Shown in pieces: positions 26,953 to 36,983 of a stretch of 64,000 bases of DNA. Made by a program: the position numbers and the translations under genes. The stretch is from the NCBI RefSeq assembly GCF_030732985.1, contig NZ_JASHJX010000009.1, forward strand, positions 35,195 through 99,194. The letters run 5' to 3'. The DNA comes from Nioella sp. MMSF_3534. Its GTDB lineage: Bacteria; Pseudomonadota; Alphaproteobacteria; Rhodobacterales; Rhodobacteraceae. The stretch's first letter is position 1, and every line of letters begins with the position of its first letter. Below the pieces are notes generated by a model that saw only the letters and a program-made list of their open reading frames with translations, made no database searches and was not told the origin of the DNA.

Positions 26953-28119
26953 TCAGCGGCCCTTGGTCACGGCCTCCTCGATCACCGGCACGATCTCCTC
27001 CACCGTCAGCGTCCTGGGGTTGGTTCCGGCGGCGCTGTCCTGAATGGCCTTGGCGGCGATGCGGGGGGCGCAGTCGGCGGGGACGCCGATATCGGCCAGC
27101 GTTTTGGGAATGCCGATCTGGTCCAGCAGCCCACAGATATGGGCGTGGAAGGCGTCAAAACCGGTGTCCTCCAGCCCCATGGCCTGCGCCATCACGGGCA
27201 CCTTGTCGGCAATATCGGGGGCGTTGAAGCGCAGAACGGCGGGCAGCAGCACCGCGTTGGTCAACCCGTGCTGCGTGTCATATTCCGCGCCGACCATGTG
27301 CGAAATCGCATGAACCAGCCCAAGCCCCTTCAGGAAGGCCACCCCGGCCAGGCAGGACCCGGCCAGCATGCCGCCCCGTGCCTCCAGATTGCCCGGTTCT
27401 GCCACCGCAACGGGCAGCCAGCGGGCGACCAGCCGCAACCCTTCCAGCGCCAGACCGTCGCAAAGCGGATGGAAGCCGGGGACAGAGTAGGCCTCGATCG
27501 CATGCACCATCGCATCGGCCCCGGTCCAGACGGTCAGATGCGGGGGCAGGCCGAGCGTGATTTCCGGGTCCAGCAGCGCCAGCGCCGGTTTCAGATCGGC
27601 ATGCCAGATGCACCATTTCATACCCTTGGCGGTGTCGGTGATCATCGCCGTGCTTTCCGTTTCCGCCCCGGTCCCGGCGGTGGTCGGGATGGTGATCAGC
27701 GGCGGGAAGGGGGCGTGGGCGGTCATGTCGGGCGGGGTCTGCTCGAACTCGAACGCCCAGAGGTCGATGTCATTCGTGGCCGTCAGCGCAATGGCCTTGC
27801 CGCCATCCATACCGCTGCCGCCGCCAATGGCGATGATCCCGTCATGACCGCCATCGCGGAACATCGCCTTGCCACCGGCGATCTCGTCATCACGCGGGTT
27901 GGGCGAAATCTCAGCATAGAGCGCGGCGTGCAGACCGCCCTCCGACAGCAAGCGCATGAGGTCGCCCAGAAAGGGAAGCCCGGCGCTGCCCCGGTCGGTC
28001 ACCACAAGGGGCCGCGACATGCCCGCATCCCGGCACATGCCCGCGATCTCTTTCAGGCGGCCGGGGCCATAGGCGATCGGGACGGGAAAGCTCCAATCCT
28101 GCGGGTCGAGTAGGCTCAT
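26953..28119 (-). CDS. Iron-containing alcohol dehydrogenase
   Basis: A 388-residue group III (Fe-dependent) NAD(P)-linked alcohol dehydrogenase. Nucleotide-binding GGGSGMDGGKA is near residues 99-109; the metal site lies in DAMVHAIEAYSV and GLVHAISHMVGAEYDTQHG. Substrates of this family range from short alcohols to lactaldehyde and are not predictable here. It is convergent with the sulfatase-like gene with only 4 bp between stops. Confidence 0.92.
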   Translation of the reverse strand: MSLLDPQDWSFPVPIAYGPGRLKEIAGMCRDAGMSRPLVVTDRGSAGLPFLGDLMRLLSEGGLHAALYAEISPNPRDDEIAGGKAMFRDGGHDGIIAIGGGSGMDGGKAIALTATNDIDLWAFEFEQTPPDMTAHAPFPPLITIPTTAGTGAETESTAMITDTAKGMKWCIWHADLKPALALLDPEITLGLPPHLTVWTGADAMVHAIEAYSVPGFHPLCDGLALEGLRLVARWLPVAVAEPGNLEARGGMLAGSCLAGVAFLKGLGLVHAISHMVGAEYDTQHGLTNAVLLPAVLRFNAPDIADKVPVMAQAMGLEDTGFDAFHAHICGLLDQIGIPKTLADIGVPADCAPRIAAKAIQDSAAGTNPRTLTVEEIVPVIEEAVTKGR

Positions 28120-28188
28120 CGCGGCGCTCCTGTCTGTTTGTCAGGCGTCACCATCATGGGCGGGGGAAGGGGCGTCAAGCCCGCGCGG

Positions 28189-28806
28189 TCACTGATCCGG
28201 GTCGATCAGCCCAAGGCCCCGCAGGTAGATGCCAATCCCGGCCTCCAGCAGTTCCTCGGGCGGGAAGGGGGCATTGCCGCCGGGCTTGCCACGGGCGAAG
28301 AGCTCCACCACCCCGTGGCTCATCGCCCAGATATGGGCGGAGAACATGCTGGCGGGCGGGCGTTTTTCCGGCGGGATATGCTGCGACAGTGCTTCAGCGG
28401 CCTTTTCGAGGATGGCGCGCGACCGGGCGGCGGCGCTGGCCAGACCCGGGGTGGCATTCATCGGAATGCCGCTTTCGAACATCGCCATGTAATGACCGGG
28501 ATATTTCTTGGCAAAGGCCAGGTAGGCGCGACCCGTGGCCTCGAACGCAGCCAGGGCCGAGGGGCCGCCGGTTTCGAACGCATAATCCATCAGGTCGGCG
28601 AAAATCTCGTGCCCCTGCCGCGCGCCTTCCGCGATCAGCGCCTCGCGCCCTTCGAAATGGCGGTAGACGGCGGCGGGCGTTACGCCAGCGGTCTTGGCGG
28701 CCTCGGACAGGGTAAACCCCGTCGGGCCTTTCTGCTCGATCAGCACAAGGGCCGCATCGACCAGAGCCTGGCGCAGATTGCCGTGATGGTAGCCGCGTTT
28801 ACCCAT
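28189..28806 (-). CDS. TetR family transcriptional regulator
   Basis: A 205-residue regulator with an N-terminal helix-turn-helix (about residues 8-55, [21 protein letters not shown]) and a larger ligand-binding helical domain (PF13305-type C-terminus with [13 protein letters not shown]). The ATG at 28806 overlaps the ppk2 stop by 8 bp, so it is expressed with ppk2. Possible targets are ppk2 or the downstream alcohol dehydrogenase; inference only. Confidence 0.9.
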   Translation of the reverse strand: MGKRGYHHGNLRQALVDAALVLIEQKGPTGFTLSEAAKTAGVTPAAVYRHFEGREALIAEGARQGHEIFADLMDYAFETGGPSALAAFEATGRAYLAFAKKYPGHYMAMFESGIPMNATPGLASAAARSRAILEKAAEALSQHIPPEKRPPASMFSAHIWAMSHGVVELFARGKPGGNAPFPPEELLEAGIGIYLRGLGLIDPDQ

Positions 28807-29686
28807 GCGCTGCGCGATCCGCCCACATTTCTGGCCCGCCGCAGATGGCCGGGTCGGGTTGACCCACGAGGTCATGGTCCTTGCGGTCATAGTCGAGGCC
28901 GGAGAGGATCTTGCGGATCACCGCCAGCCGCGCGCGGCGCTTGTCGTCGGACCGGATGACCGTCCAGGGGGCGGCGTCGGAATGGCCGCGTTCCAGCGTT
29001 TCGCTGATCGCGGCGCTATAGGCATCCCATTTCTTCAGCCCCTCGACGTCGATCCAGCTGAGCTTCCATTGCTTCAGCGGGTCGCTTTCCCGGTCGAGGA
29101 AGCGGCGCAGCTGTTCGGCCCGACCCACGTTGAGCCAGATCTTCACCAGATGGATGCCTTCGCGCACCAGCATGTCCTCGAATTCCGGCAACTGGCCAAA
29201 GAAGTTCTGCCGCTGCGTGGGTGTGCAGAAGCCAAAGACATGCTCCACCACACCGCGATTGTACCAGCTGCGGTCGAAGAGCCGGATTTCACCACCTGCG
29301 GGCAGATGCTGAATGTAGCGCTGAAAATACCATTGCGTGGCTTCGCGGTCGGTGGGTTTCGACAGCGCCACGACCGAGGCCACACGGGGGTTGAGATTTT
29401 CCCGCACCCGTTTGATGCAGCCGCCCTTGCCCGCCGCGTCGCGCCCCTCGAACACCACGGCGACCCGCTTGCCGCTTTCCTTGACCCAGGCCTGGCATTT
29501 CACCAGCTCGATCTGCAACGCCTCAAGTTGATCCTCGTAGTCCTTCTTGTCCATCCTCTCGTCATAGGGAAAGGACGGGTCCAGCACGCTGTCTTTCTTC
29601 GCATCCTTGATGGCCTTGCGCACCGCGTCCGGGGCCTCGGATCTGTAGAACTGGCTGATGGCGCCATCGAAGGGCAGGTCGGTCAT
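28799..29686 (-). CDS. ppk2: Polyphosphate kinase 2
   Basis: A 295-residue PPK2 family enzyme that uses polyphosphate to phosphorylate nucleoside mono- or diphosphates. Walker [10 protein letters not shown] is at residues 81-89, the Walker B-type block is [11 protein letters not shown], and the lid region is [12 protein letters not shown]. It belongs by length to the single-domain class I group; donor/acceptor preference (NDP versus NMP) is not settled by the motifs. Confidence 0.93.
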   Translation of the reverse strand: MTDLPFDGAISQFYRSEAPDAVRKAIKDAKKDSVLDPSFPYDERMDKKDYEDQLEALQIELVKCQAWVKESGKRVAVVFEGRDAAGKGGCIKRVRENLNPRVASVVALSKPTDREATQWYFQRYIQHLPAGGEIRLFDRSWYNRGVVEHVFGFCTPTQRQNFFGQLPEFEDMLVREGIHLVKIWLNVGRAEQLRRFLDRESDPLKQWKLSWIDVEGLKKWDAYSAAISETLERGHSDAAPWTVIRSDDKRRARLAVIRKILSGLDYDRKDHDLVGQPDPAICGGPEMWADRAAHG

Positions 29687-29739
29687 GGCTCGCCTTTTTG
29701 CTTGTCTCTGCTCTGGTTCAATATGGGCCGCGCGGTGGC

Positions 29740-30687
29740 CTAGTGCAATCCGGCGCGGGCCGAGGCGCGGTCGATGGCGGCGGCGACCTGATCGGGATGG
29801 GTGTGATGCGGCATATGGCTGGCGCTGTTTATCGCGGTCAGGTTGGCACCGGGAATGGCGCGGGACAGCGGCTCTGCATGGATATGGTAGCCAACGGCGC
29901 TATCGCCGGTTGCGTGCAGGATTTCCGTGGGTACTTCGATCTCGCCATAGCGGGGTTCTTGCGCGGTGATCCACCGCAAAAGATGCCGTCTTTGCAAGGC
30001 ATTGGCCCGCATGGAGGCGCGGCGCAGCGTCAGGCGAGGGCCGAAATGGGCGGCGTAGCCGGGCGGCGGGGCCTCGGGCGCGAAGATGGCGGCGATCTGG
30101 TCGTCAATCACCCTGTCGGGGGTAAAGGCCGTCAGGGCCGGGATCAGCAGATGCCGCCCCGGCCAACTGGACAGCACGCTGTAGTAGGTGCCAAGCCCGG
30201 TCGTCCAGGGGTGCGACACGGCAGAGACCGGCACCAGCGCGGCGATCTGATCGGGATGGTTCAGCGCCCAGGCCAGCGCCACCGCGCCACCAAGGCTCTG
30301 CCCCATCACGATGGGGCGCGTCGCCCCCAACATCCGCGCCGCTGCCGCCAGCACCGCCGCCTGCTGGTCCAGCGAGGCCCCGTGCGGCATGATCGGGTCG
30401 GAATAGCCAAGGCCGGGCCGGTCGAAACTGATCACCCGGTAGCGATCCGCCAGCAGGGCATACATCCCGTAGGAGAAATCCCGCAGGTTGCCGGAAGACC
30501 CGTGGATCAGCACAAGGTCGGGACCGCTGCCCATGGCATGGGCATGGACCTGCACGCCATCCACATCCAGAAGCTGCCCTAGCGGCGGGTGACTGGCCTC
30601 GGCCCGCGCTTCCCGAACGCCCGCGCGCCAATGGGTCAGCCCCGCCAGAGCCCCGGCAGCGGCCAGAGTGGTCGCGGCAAGGGCCAT
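29740..30687 (-). CDS. Alpha/beta hydrolase
   Basis: A 315-residue hydrolase with an N-terminal hydrophobic Ala-rich segment that may be a membrane anchor or signal. The oxyanion block [12 protein letters not shown], nucleophile Ser in [11 protein letters not shown] and catalytic His in [11 protein letters not shown] are visible. Substrate unknown. It starts 3 bp after the metA stop and is probably co-transcribed with it. Confidence 0.87.
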   Translation of the reverse strand: MALAATTLAAAGALAGLTHWRAGVREARAEASHPPLGQLLDVDGVQVHAHAMGSGPDLVLIHGSSGNLRDFSYGMYALLADRYRVISFDRPGLGYSDPIMPHGASLDQQAAVLAAAARMLGATRPIVMGQSLGGAVALAWALNHPDQIAALVPVSAVSHPWTTGLGTYYSVLSSWPGRHLLIPALTAFTPDRVIDDQIAAIFAPEAPPPGYAAHFGPRLTLRRASMRANALQRRHLLRWITAQEPRYGEIEVPTEILHATGDSAVGYHIHAEPLSRAIPGANLTAINSASHMPHHTHPDQVAAAIDRASARAGLH

Positions 30688-30690
30688 GGG

Positions 30691-31635
30691 TCAGCCCCTC
30701 AGGTCGGTGCGGTCGAGCCCGATCCGGGACAGGTCGAAGGGCGTGGTTTCGTAGATTTCCGAGATCCAGTTGCCGTAAAGCAGATGCGCATGGCTGCGCC
30801 AGCGGTTCTGCGGCGGTTTGGACGGGTCGTCATCGGGGTAATAATTCACCGGCACATTGATGGGCGTGCCCTCGGCCACATCCCGATCATATTCCTGTTT
30901 CAGCGTGTTCGAGTCATATTCGAAATGGTTGAAGACATAGAGCGCCCGATGGCCCTGATCTTCGACCAGAGCGGGCCCGACCTCGTCCGAATGCAGCAGC
31001 ACTTTCAACCCCGGCACCGCCTCGATCTCATCGCGCCGCATCTCCGTCCAGCGGCTGACCGGCATCACCAGATCGTCAGAAAATCCCCTGAGAAGAGGGG
31101 TTTCCGGGGCGAGGTTCATGTGTCGAAAACAGCCGAATGCCTTGTGGTCGAGGATGTGTTTCCTGACCCCGTGGAAATGGTTGATCATCGCCATCCCGCC
31201 CCAGCACACGCCGAAGGTGGAATGCACATGGGTCTGGGTCCAGTCGAAGATGCGGCCAAGTTCCTGCCAATAGGTGACCTTGTCGAAGTCGAGATGCTCA
31301 ATCGGCGCGCCGGTGATGATCAGCCCGTCGAACTTCTCGCCCGTTGCCTCCACTTCGGTGAAGGGGCGGTAGAACTCTTCCATGTGGGCGGCGGCGGTGT
31401 TCTTGGCCTGATGTTCGCTCATCCGGATCAGGCTGAACTCGATCTGCAGGGGCGTCGCGCCGATCAGACGGGCGAACTGGTTTTCCGTCTGGATCTTCTT
31501 GGGCATCAGGTTCAGAAGCCCGATCCGCAATGGCCGGATATCCTGACGCGCCGCCGCATCCTCGTCCATGACCATGACGCCCTCGTGCGAGAGCACGTCA
31601 TAGGCGGGCAGGGTCGAAGGGAGTTTGATGGGCAT
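30691..31635 (-). CDS. metAA: Homoserine O-acetyltransferase, MetA type
   Basis: A 314-residue MetA-fold acyltransferase for methionine synthesis. The catalytic Cys is C144 in FGVCWGGMA and the catalytic His/Glu lie in [12 protein letters not shown]113 stands at the position (Glu111 of the Bacillus cereus enzyme) that selects acetyl-CoA; succinyl-CoA enzymes such as E. coli MetA have Gly there. Acetyl-CoA use is therefore expected. The 44-bp gap to the upstream ATPase gene does not hold a recognisable SAM-II riboswitch. Confidence 0.93.
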   Translation of the reverse strand: MPIKLPSTLPAYDVLSHEGVMVMDEDAAARQDIRPLRIGLLNLMPKKIQTENQFARLIGATPLQIEFSLIRMSEHQAKNTAAAHMEEFYRPFTEVEATGEKFDGLIITGAPIEHLDFDKVTYWQELGRIFDWTQTHVHSTFGVCWGGMAMINHFHGVRKHILDHKAFGCFRHMNLAPETPLLRGFSDDLVMPVSRWTEMRRDEIEAVPGLKVLLHSDEVGPALVEDQGHRALYVFNHFEYDSNTLKQEYDRDVAEGTPINVPVNYYPDDDPSKPPQNRWRSHAHLLYGNWISEIYETTPFDLSRIGLDRTDLRG

Positions 31636-31679
31636 CGGACGGCTCCGGGTTGCGCGGTGAAAGGGTGGATTTAGGGGGG

Positions 31680-32549
31680 TTAGCGGTGGCTCTCAAGAGC
31701 GGTGCCTACCAGATCGGTCACATCCTTGGCATCGCGCACGGTGGCCACGTCGCTGGCCTGCACGGTCAGGCCCCAATTGCGGGCCATCCCGGCATAGAGC
31801 GGCACCCGGTGGCGGATCGCGCGGGCATAGGCGAAGCGGATGAAATCGTCGGGCACCACATCGGCGGCACTCACCCCGCGTTCGCGTTTGAAGTCGTCCC
31901 ACAGCTGCCGCATGATCCGGGGCTGGTAATACATCGGCTTCGGGGCGCGGTCGAAGCGGCGGATCAGTTCATCGGTGTGATCCTCGCTGCCCTCGATCCA
32001 GATCATCAGCGTATGGGCGCTGAGCGTCTTCAGCACCTCGTCGCGGGGATTGTCCGGCTCTACCACTTCGCAGATCGACCCGCCGGTGTCGCAGACGAAA
32101 TTCGAGTAGCCGTAAAGATCATGCGCGCGGCGGATGAAATGCGGCGTGTCGAGCAGCGCGTTGATCTCGGCGCGGCGGTGCAGATCCTGCCGGCGCATGT
32201 ATTCGGCAAAGCTGAGCCCCCCCAGATCCGGGTTGCCCGGCTTGCCCAGATAGGTCGACAGCGGCGCGAGATTGTCGAAGGTGATGTTCGATCCGACATA
32301 GATCGAATCCGATTTCAGCAGCTCGGCCAGAAACGGCACCTGCATCGCCTGTTGCTTGAGGTTGTCCGAGATATGCTCGCCCATATAGGCGGTGCCGATG
32401 CGGTAATCGACGGAATAGTGAAACCAGTGCCCCTCGGCCCGCAGCAGGTTGGCCAGATGCGTTTTGCCAAGCCCGGACATGCCAAAGAACAGCACCCGCT
32501 TGTCGGGGGCCGCGTGCCAGTCGCGGGCGGTCTTGTAGATCAGGCTCAT
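31680..32549 (-). CDS. P-loop ATPase of unknown role
   Basis: A 289-residue protein with a Walker A motif GMSGLGKTH at residues 23-31 and a kinase/ATPase-like fold further on ([24 protein letters not shown]). No domain of known function was recognised beyond the P-loop. It is on the same strand as and 44 bp upstream of metA. Homologues in related bacteria are annotated simply as ATPase. Confidence 0.75.
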   Translation of the reverse strand: MSLIYKTARDWHAAPDKRVLFFGMSGLGKTHLANLLRAEGHWFHYSVDYRIGTAYMGEHISDNLKQQAMQVPFLAELLKSDSIYVGSNITFDNLAPLSTYLGKPGNPDLGGLSFAEYMRRQDLHRRAEINALLDTPHFIRRAHDLYGYSNFVCDTGGSICEVVEPDNPRDEVLKTLSAHTLMIWIEGSEDHTDELIRRFDRAPKPMYYQPRIMRQLWDDFKRERGVSAADVVPDDFIRFAYARAIRHRVPLYAGMARNWGLTVQASDVATVRDAKDVTDLVGTALESHR

Positions 32550-32624
32550 GGCGCGTCGCTTTCCCATGGGTCGCAGAGGTCCGCATTCGATACCGCGCAA
32601 GGCCCGGTGCGTCCATGCGGAATT

Positions 32625-33527
32625 TCAGCGCTTTAGCGCCCGCCACAGCCGCCCGTCGAGAATGAGAAGACCGAGCGCCAGCAGCGCGAAGCCCGCGAAA
32701 GCCGTGGGCGCCAGCCGTTCGCCAAGCACCAATGCGCCAAGGCCAATGGCCACGGGCGGGATCATCAGCGTCACCAGCATCGCATTGGCGCTGCCCGCCG
32801 CCTGCACGATCCGGTAGTAGAGCAGATAGGCCAGCGCCGTGCCGATCACCGCGAAATAGCCAATGGCGGCAAAGGATTGCGGGTGGACGGGCAGGGTGGG
32901 CGTCCCTTCCAGCCACAGCGCAAGGGGCAGCATGATCAGGCTCGATCCGGTCAGCATGCCGGCGGCGGCGACCTGTGGCCTAAGGTGAGAGAGCCGCGCC
33001 CGCGCCCATGCCGAGGCGAACGCGTAGGACAGCGTTCCCGCCAGAACGGCCAGTTGCGCCAGCGATCGGATGTCGAAGCTGCGCAGCGCGTCGAGGCCGA
33101 TGGCGACGGCGACCCCGGCGAAGGCCACGGAAACGCCGATCACCCGGCGCGGGGTCATCCGTTCATCCGCAAAACAGGCAGCGGCGACGGGCACGGCGAA
33201 GACGGCAGTGGCGGCGTTGAAGATCGAGGTCAGCCCGGTCTCGATATGCAACTGCCCCCAGGCCATCAGTGAAAAGGGGATGACGTTGTTCAGCAGCCCC
33301 ATGACCAGGAAAGCGCCCCAAACGCGCAGGTCTCGCGGCAACGCCATGCGCCGCAGCGCCACATATCCCCATAGGATCACGCAGGCCCAGACCACCCGAT
33401 GCGCCACGAGGGTAAACACCCCGATTTCATCCAGCGCCACGCGGATCGAGAGAAAGGAGGCACCCCAGATCAGGCTGAGGAGCAACAGGTCAGCCCAGGC
33501 TCGGGCGGGAATGCGGTCGGTTGTCAT
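32625..33527 (-). CDS. EamA/DMT family transporter
   Basis: A 300-residue integral membrane protein with ten predicted segments arranged as two EamA repeats; the first starts at LLLLSLIWGASFLSIRVAL and the second near LAQLAVLAGTLSYAFASAWA. Members export amino acids or other metabolites. Substrate unknown. Confidence 0.9.
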   Translation of the reverse strand: MTTDRIPARAWADLLLLSLIWGASFLSIRVALDEIGVFTLVAHRVVWACVILWGYVALRRMALPRDLRVWGAFLVMGLLNNVIPFSLMAWGQLHIETGLTSIFNAATAVFAVPVAAACFADERMTPRRVIGVSVAFAGVAVAIGLDALRSFDIRSLAQLAVLAGTLSYAFASAWARARLSHLRPQVAAAGMLTGSSLIMLPLALWLEGTPTLPVHPQSFAAIGYFAVIGTALAYLLYYRIVQAAGSANAMLVTLMIPPVAIGLGALVLGERLAPTAFAGFALLALGLLILDGRLWRALKR

Positions 33528-33583
33528 GGGATTTGCTTAGCGCGTTGCCTTTGGCCAAACGACCCGAAACCTGCGCAAAGAAA

Positions 33584-33609
33584 AACCCCGGACGCGGCGG
33601 CCCGGGGTT
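33584..33609 (-). terminator. Intrinsic terminator of the outer-membrane protein gene
   Basis: Stem aaccccgg (33584-33591) / ccggggtt (33602-33609); on the minus strand it ends in a T-run and lies 26 bp beyond the stop of the OmpP1-like gene. Confidence 0.85.
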
Positions 33610-33634
33610 GATCTTGTGACGTGTTGGGGAAGGC

Positions 33635-34747
33635 TCAGAAGTTGAAGCCAACCCGCAGACCGAAGGCCACGACGTCGTTATCGTAGAAGTCCGAGGTGGT
33701 CACAGCGCTGAGCTGCGTGTTCGCATCGCCGATCATGACATAGCGGACACCGGCTGCGATCGACATGTTACCCTGGGTGTATTCCGCGCCAAGGCCGATC
33801 GAGGTGAAGCCATCGGTCGGACCGAGGTTGCCCGAGAACCCGTCCTGTTCGGCCTCATAGCCGAGCGTGGCGGACACGGCCCAGTTTTCGTTCAGGCGAC
33901 GCGCGATGCCGAGGGTGTAGGTCCAGACGTCCTCATCATAATCCACGAGGCTGCCGGCCGGGTAGGCATTGGGCATGATTGCGTAGCCGTCCCAGTTGGT
34001 CCAGCGGATCGAGCCGAACAGCAGTGTGTTGGCCGCAATCCCGGACTGCGCTTCCAGCAGGATCGACTGGGGCAGGGTGTTGTTGAATGACGTCGCGGGA
34101 GCCACGGCCAGAATGGCAGCTTCCGGTGTGCCTGCGGGCGCGGGGGATTCCACACCGGACAGGCTCAGGTCGACTTCGCTGAAATAGGTCAGCGCAACGC
34201 GCATGGCGATATCGGGGCGCTCATAAGCCGCGCCGACCATGTAGCCGAATTCGAGATCCGTATCGGCGCTCAGCGCATAGGCGAAGAGCGGTGTCGAGAC
34301 ATAGACATCGCCCTCAACCTGAACGCCGCGGATACCACCATAGACCGAGAAATTCTCGTTCAGCTCATAGCGCAGGGCTGCGGTGATCTGGCGCGAGGAC
34401 AGTTCTGCATAGGAACCTGCGAAAGGATAGCCGGTGCCGGTGGGATAGGCCACATCCGCGCCCACGGGCTCGTCGACCACAAGCGAGAAGGACAGCGCAT
34501 CGGTGATGTCATGATGAAAGCCAAGCGTGACCGAATTGTAGGTCGGGCTGATGTCGCCCGAGGCAACCGCGGGAACGCCGGTCACATTGCCGGTTACCGA
34601 TGGCGAAATGGAGCCATAGCTCAGTTCGACATAGGTGCCTTCTTCAAACAGAATACCGGTGGTGAAACCGGTGCGCTCGATGCCACCTGCGGTGGCGATT
34701 GCGGTGCTTGCCAGAAGGGCCGCTCCTGCGAGAGTGATCTTTTTCAT
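33635..34747 (-). CDS. OmpP1/FadL-like outer membrane transport protein
   Basis: A 370-residue beta-barrel protein. A signal peptide (MKKITLAGAALLASTAIATA) precedes GGIERTGFTTGILFEEGTY, typical of the FadL/OmpP1 N-terminal hatch; the C-terminus ends in aromatic F (GLRVGFNF) as needed for BAM insertion. FadL-type proteins move hydrophobic molecules such as fatty acids. GGAGGG precedes the ATG 34747. The promoter must lie in the 163 bp up to the next gene. Confidence 0.87.
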   Translation of the reverse strand: MKKITLAGAALLASTAIATAGGIERTGFTTGILFEEGTYVELSYGSISPSVTGNVTGVPAVASGDISPTYNSVTLGFHHDITDALSFSLVVDEPVGADVAYPTGTGYPFAGSYAELSSRQITAALRYELNENFSVYGGIRGVQVEGDVYVSTPLFAYALSADTDLEFGYMVGAAYERPDIAMRVALTYFSEVDLSLSGVESPAPAGTPEAAILAVAPATSFNNTLPQSILLEAQSGIAANTLLFGSIRWTNWDGYAIMPNAYPAGSLVDYDEDVWTYTLGIARRLNENWAVSATLGYEAEQDGFSGNLGPTDGFTSIGLGAEYTQGNMSIAAGVRYVMIGDANTQLSAVTTSDFYDNDVVAFGLRVGFNF

Positions 34748-34899
34748 GGTTGTCCCTCCAAGACCGATTACGGTCATCCCTTGTACTGAGGATACTTCGC
34801 CAAAACTGGTGTTCAGGGTCAATTCTTCCCTGACGTAAGGGGCCGATACGGGGGGCTGTGGACAAATTTGGTGGGGCGGTTGTGACGGATTTGCTACAG

Positions 34900-34914
34900 C
34901 TGACCTTAGGTCAG
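34900..34914. repeat. Perfect 15-bp palindrome at a gene end
   Basis: CTGACCT-T-AGGTCAG, 7-base arms around one base. It covers the stop codon of the DMT transporter gene and lies 153 bp upstream of the start of the OmpP1-like gene. It could be an operator or a short hairpin; no T-run follows. Confidence 0.7.
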
Positions 34915-35852
34915 GTCCGTCGGGACTCTGTCGCGACGTTGACGTAATTGGCCCCGAAGATCAGTGCCGCGCCGAGGAACACCGGCCATGTCAGCGGTTC
35001 GTCATACAGCACCATGCCGATGATGGCGATGACTGGCAGGCGGGCGAAATCTATCGGCAGGACGACCGTGGCGGGTGCCAGGGTCATGGCCGTGGTGATG
35101 CAGAAATGCGCCGTCAGACCGCCCAATCCGATGACGATGATCCAGGGCAGACCGTCGGCTGTAGGCAGGGCGATGTCGCCGTCGAACCCGGCGCAGACCA
35201 GCCCGAACATCAGCTGCATCGTGGTCAGGTAGAACAGGATGCAGGTGACGCTGTGCTGGCGTGTCAACTGCTTGGTGAAGATGGCGGTCAGGGCAAAGCA
35301 GACAGCGGCGCTGGCGGCGGTGATCGTGCCGAGCGACAGCGGCGTGGTGCCCGGTTGCGCGACGATCAGAATGCCGATGAAGCCGCACAGCACGACGCCG
35401 AATTTCTTGAGCGTGAACCGTTCCCCAAGCAGGAACGGGGCCAGCAGGATCACCCAGAGCGGGCTGGTGAATTCAAGCGCAAAGACCTGCGCCAGCGGGA
35501 TCAGCGTCAGGGACGCCAGCCACAGGTTCTGCCCCGCGAAATGGGCGATATTGCGCACGGCGTGACGCGGGAGATCGCGGGTTGTGACCTCGCCCAGTTT
35601 GCCGCGCAGCGTGGCCATCAGGATAACGATCACCACGCCGATGAGCGAGCGGTAGGTCATCATCTCGAATGTATCGAGATCGCTGGACAGCGCCCGCCCC
35701 GCCACCGCCATGGCCGAGAAAGACACGATGGCTCCGATCATCCAGAGCGCGGCCAGCCCCGCCTGCGCGGGTTCGATCTCGGTTCGAATGGCGGTCAACG
35801 GGGCGATCCTGTCAGAAACTGCCCCAAACGGGGCGATGCGGCGACCAGACAC
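34911..35852 (-). CDS. EamA/DMT family transporter (RarD-like)
   Basis: A 313-residue membrane protein with about ten segments beginning at LAALWMIGAIVSFSAMAVAG; two EamA domains. Substrate unknown. Start is uncertain: GTG 35852 gives the full length, but a TTG at 35798 has AGGAT 8 bases upstream and would give 295 residues without loss of any membrane segment. Confidence 0.87.
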   Translation of the reverse strand: MSGRRIAPFGAVSDRIAPLTAIRTEIEPAQAGLAALWMIGAIVSFSAMAVAGRALSSDLDTFEMMTYRSLIGVVIVILMATLRGKLGEVTTRDLPRHAVRNIAHFAGQNLWLASLTLIPLAQVFALEFTSPLWVILLAPFLLGERFTLKKFGVVLCGFIGILIVAQPGTTPLSLGTITAASAAVCFALTAIFTKQLTRQHSVTCILFYLTTMQLMFGLVCAGFDGDIALPTADGLPWIIVIGLGGLTAHFCITTAMTLAPATVVLPIDFARLPVIAIIGMVLYDEPLTWPVFLGAALIFGANYVNVATESRRT

Positions 35853-35882
35853 CAGCCCCGCGCGCTTGGCAAGAGGGGGGGC

Positions 35883-36164
35883 TCAGTCAGTCAGGCCGGT
35901 GACGCTGTAGTCCCGGGGGATACCTGCGCTGATCGTGGCCCAGTCAGAGGCTTGCGCGCGGGCCTGGTGGGCGCGGAAGGCATCGGAATCGGTGAATGCT
36001 TCGGCGACATTGAAACGGCCGGGGATGGCGGGATCTTCGGTCACGTCGAAGCTGAGGCAGCCGGGTTCCGCGCGGGTCAGTCGGATATGTTCGATAAGCC
36101 CGGCGCGGATCTGCTCCAGCCGGTCCGCCGGCACGTCGATATGGCCCTTTAGGGTGACGGTCAT
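35883..36164 (-). CDS. Antibiotic biosynthesis monooxygenase (ABM) domain protein
   Basis: A 93-residue dimeric ferredoxin-like protein of the ABM family (quinol monooxygenase/heme-degrading-like fold): start TVTLKGHIDVPADRLEQI, then EPGCLSFDVTEDPAIPGRFNVAEAFTD. Such small proteins often act on quinones or reactive aldehydes. Role here unknown. It lies 30 bp upstream of the DMT transporter gene on the same strand. Confidence 0.85.
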   Translation of the reverse strand: MTVTLKGHIDVPADRLEQIRAGLIEHIRLTRAEPGCLSFDVTEDPAIPGRFNVAEAFTDSDAFRAHQARAQASDWATISAGIPRDYSVTGLTD

Positions 36165-36328
36165 CCGCGATCTCCTGTGTTGTCGAGAAGCTGGTAGCCC
36201 CGGCGAACCGGATGGGCCAGAGGAATTGTTGCAAATGCCCCTCGGTCTCGTGATCATGGCGGGTCTGGGCAAATGGCCCTGTCAGCCCCATATCCTGCGC
36301 TGCACGACTGAAACGGAGGGACCGCCCC

Positions 36329-36769
36329 ATGAGCTACGCCAAGACCGACGACGCCCTTGCCCGCCTGACCCCGGAACAATACCGCGTCACACAGGAAAAC
36401 GGCACGGAGCGACCGTTTTCGGGAGAATATGACCAGCATTTCGAACCGGGTCTCTATGTGGACGTGGTCTCGGGTGAGCCGCTGTTCGCGTCCTCGCAGA
36501 AGTTCAATTCCGGTTGCGGATGGCCGTCCTTTGCCAAGCCGGTCGAGGCGGCGCATGTGATGGAACTGCGCGACACGACCCATGGGATGATCCGCACCGA
36601 GGTGCGCTCGGCCCATGGGGACAGCCATCTGGGGCATGTCTTCCCCGATGGCCCGCGCGAGATGGGGGGCTTGCGCTATTGCATCAACTCCGCCTCGTTG
36701 CGCTTTGTTCCCAAAGGGGACATGGAGGCCGAGGGGTACGGCGCCTACCTGGACCAGATAGAGGGCTGA
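36329..36769 (+). CDS. msrB: Peptide methionine-R-sulfoxide reductase
   Basis: A 146-residue MsrB that repairs methionine-R-sulfoxide in proteins. Catalytic Cys is C118 in [12 protein letters not shown]63 in SGCGWPSF is a candidate resolving Cys. The two CxxC zinc sites of other MsrBs are absent, so this is the zinc-free form. It is followed by a composite repeat element. Confidence 0.95.
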   Translation: MSYAKTDDALARLTPEQYRVTQENGTERPFSGEYDQHFEPGLYVDVVSGEPLFASSQKFNSGCGWPSFAKPVEAAHVMELRDTTHGMIRTEVRSAHGDSHLGHVFPDGPREMGGLRYCINSASLRFVPKGDMEAEGYGAYLDQIEG

Positions 36770-36774
36770 GCGCC

Positions 36775-36956
36775 ACGGGTTTCGCCGCCTCCGGCGTCGA
36801 TCCGGGAGCGGCCCTCCTCAACCCCCGCTTTCGCGGGGGCCTCGTCGGTCCGCGTTGCCACGGGACATCGGGTAGGGTGGCGTGTTGGGCCTGAGGTAAG
36901 GGCGTGCGGCGCAGGCGGGATGCCTCCGGCGGAGGTATTTGGGCCAAGATGAAAGG
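36775..36956 (+). repeat. Composite dispersed repeat, copy 1 (modules A and B)
   Basis: Begins 5 bp after the msrB stop. Module A (36775-36863) starts GGTTTCGCCGCCTCCGGCG and contains a hairpin with arms CCCCCGC/GCGGGGG; module B (36916-36956) contains CCTCCG-g-CGGAGG followed by TATTTGGGCCAAGATGAAAG. The same A-then-B order, about 80 percent alike by eye, occurs inverted at 46510-46692, and module A recurs at 63896-64000. The rest of this gap before guaA holds no gene. Confidence 0.88.
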
Positions 36957-36983
36957 GGGGGCGCGCGTTAACCTTAACGGGCG

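Noticed and set aside
31636..31679. SAM-II riboswitch upstream of metA
   Set aside because: Only 44 bp are available and the pseudoknot core of SAM-II could not be found.
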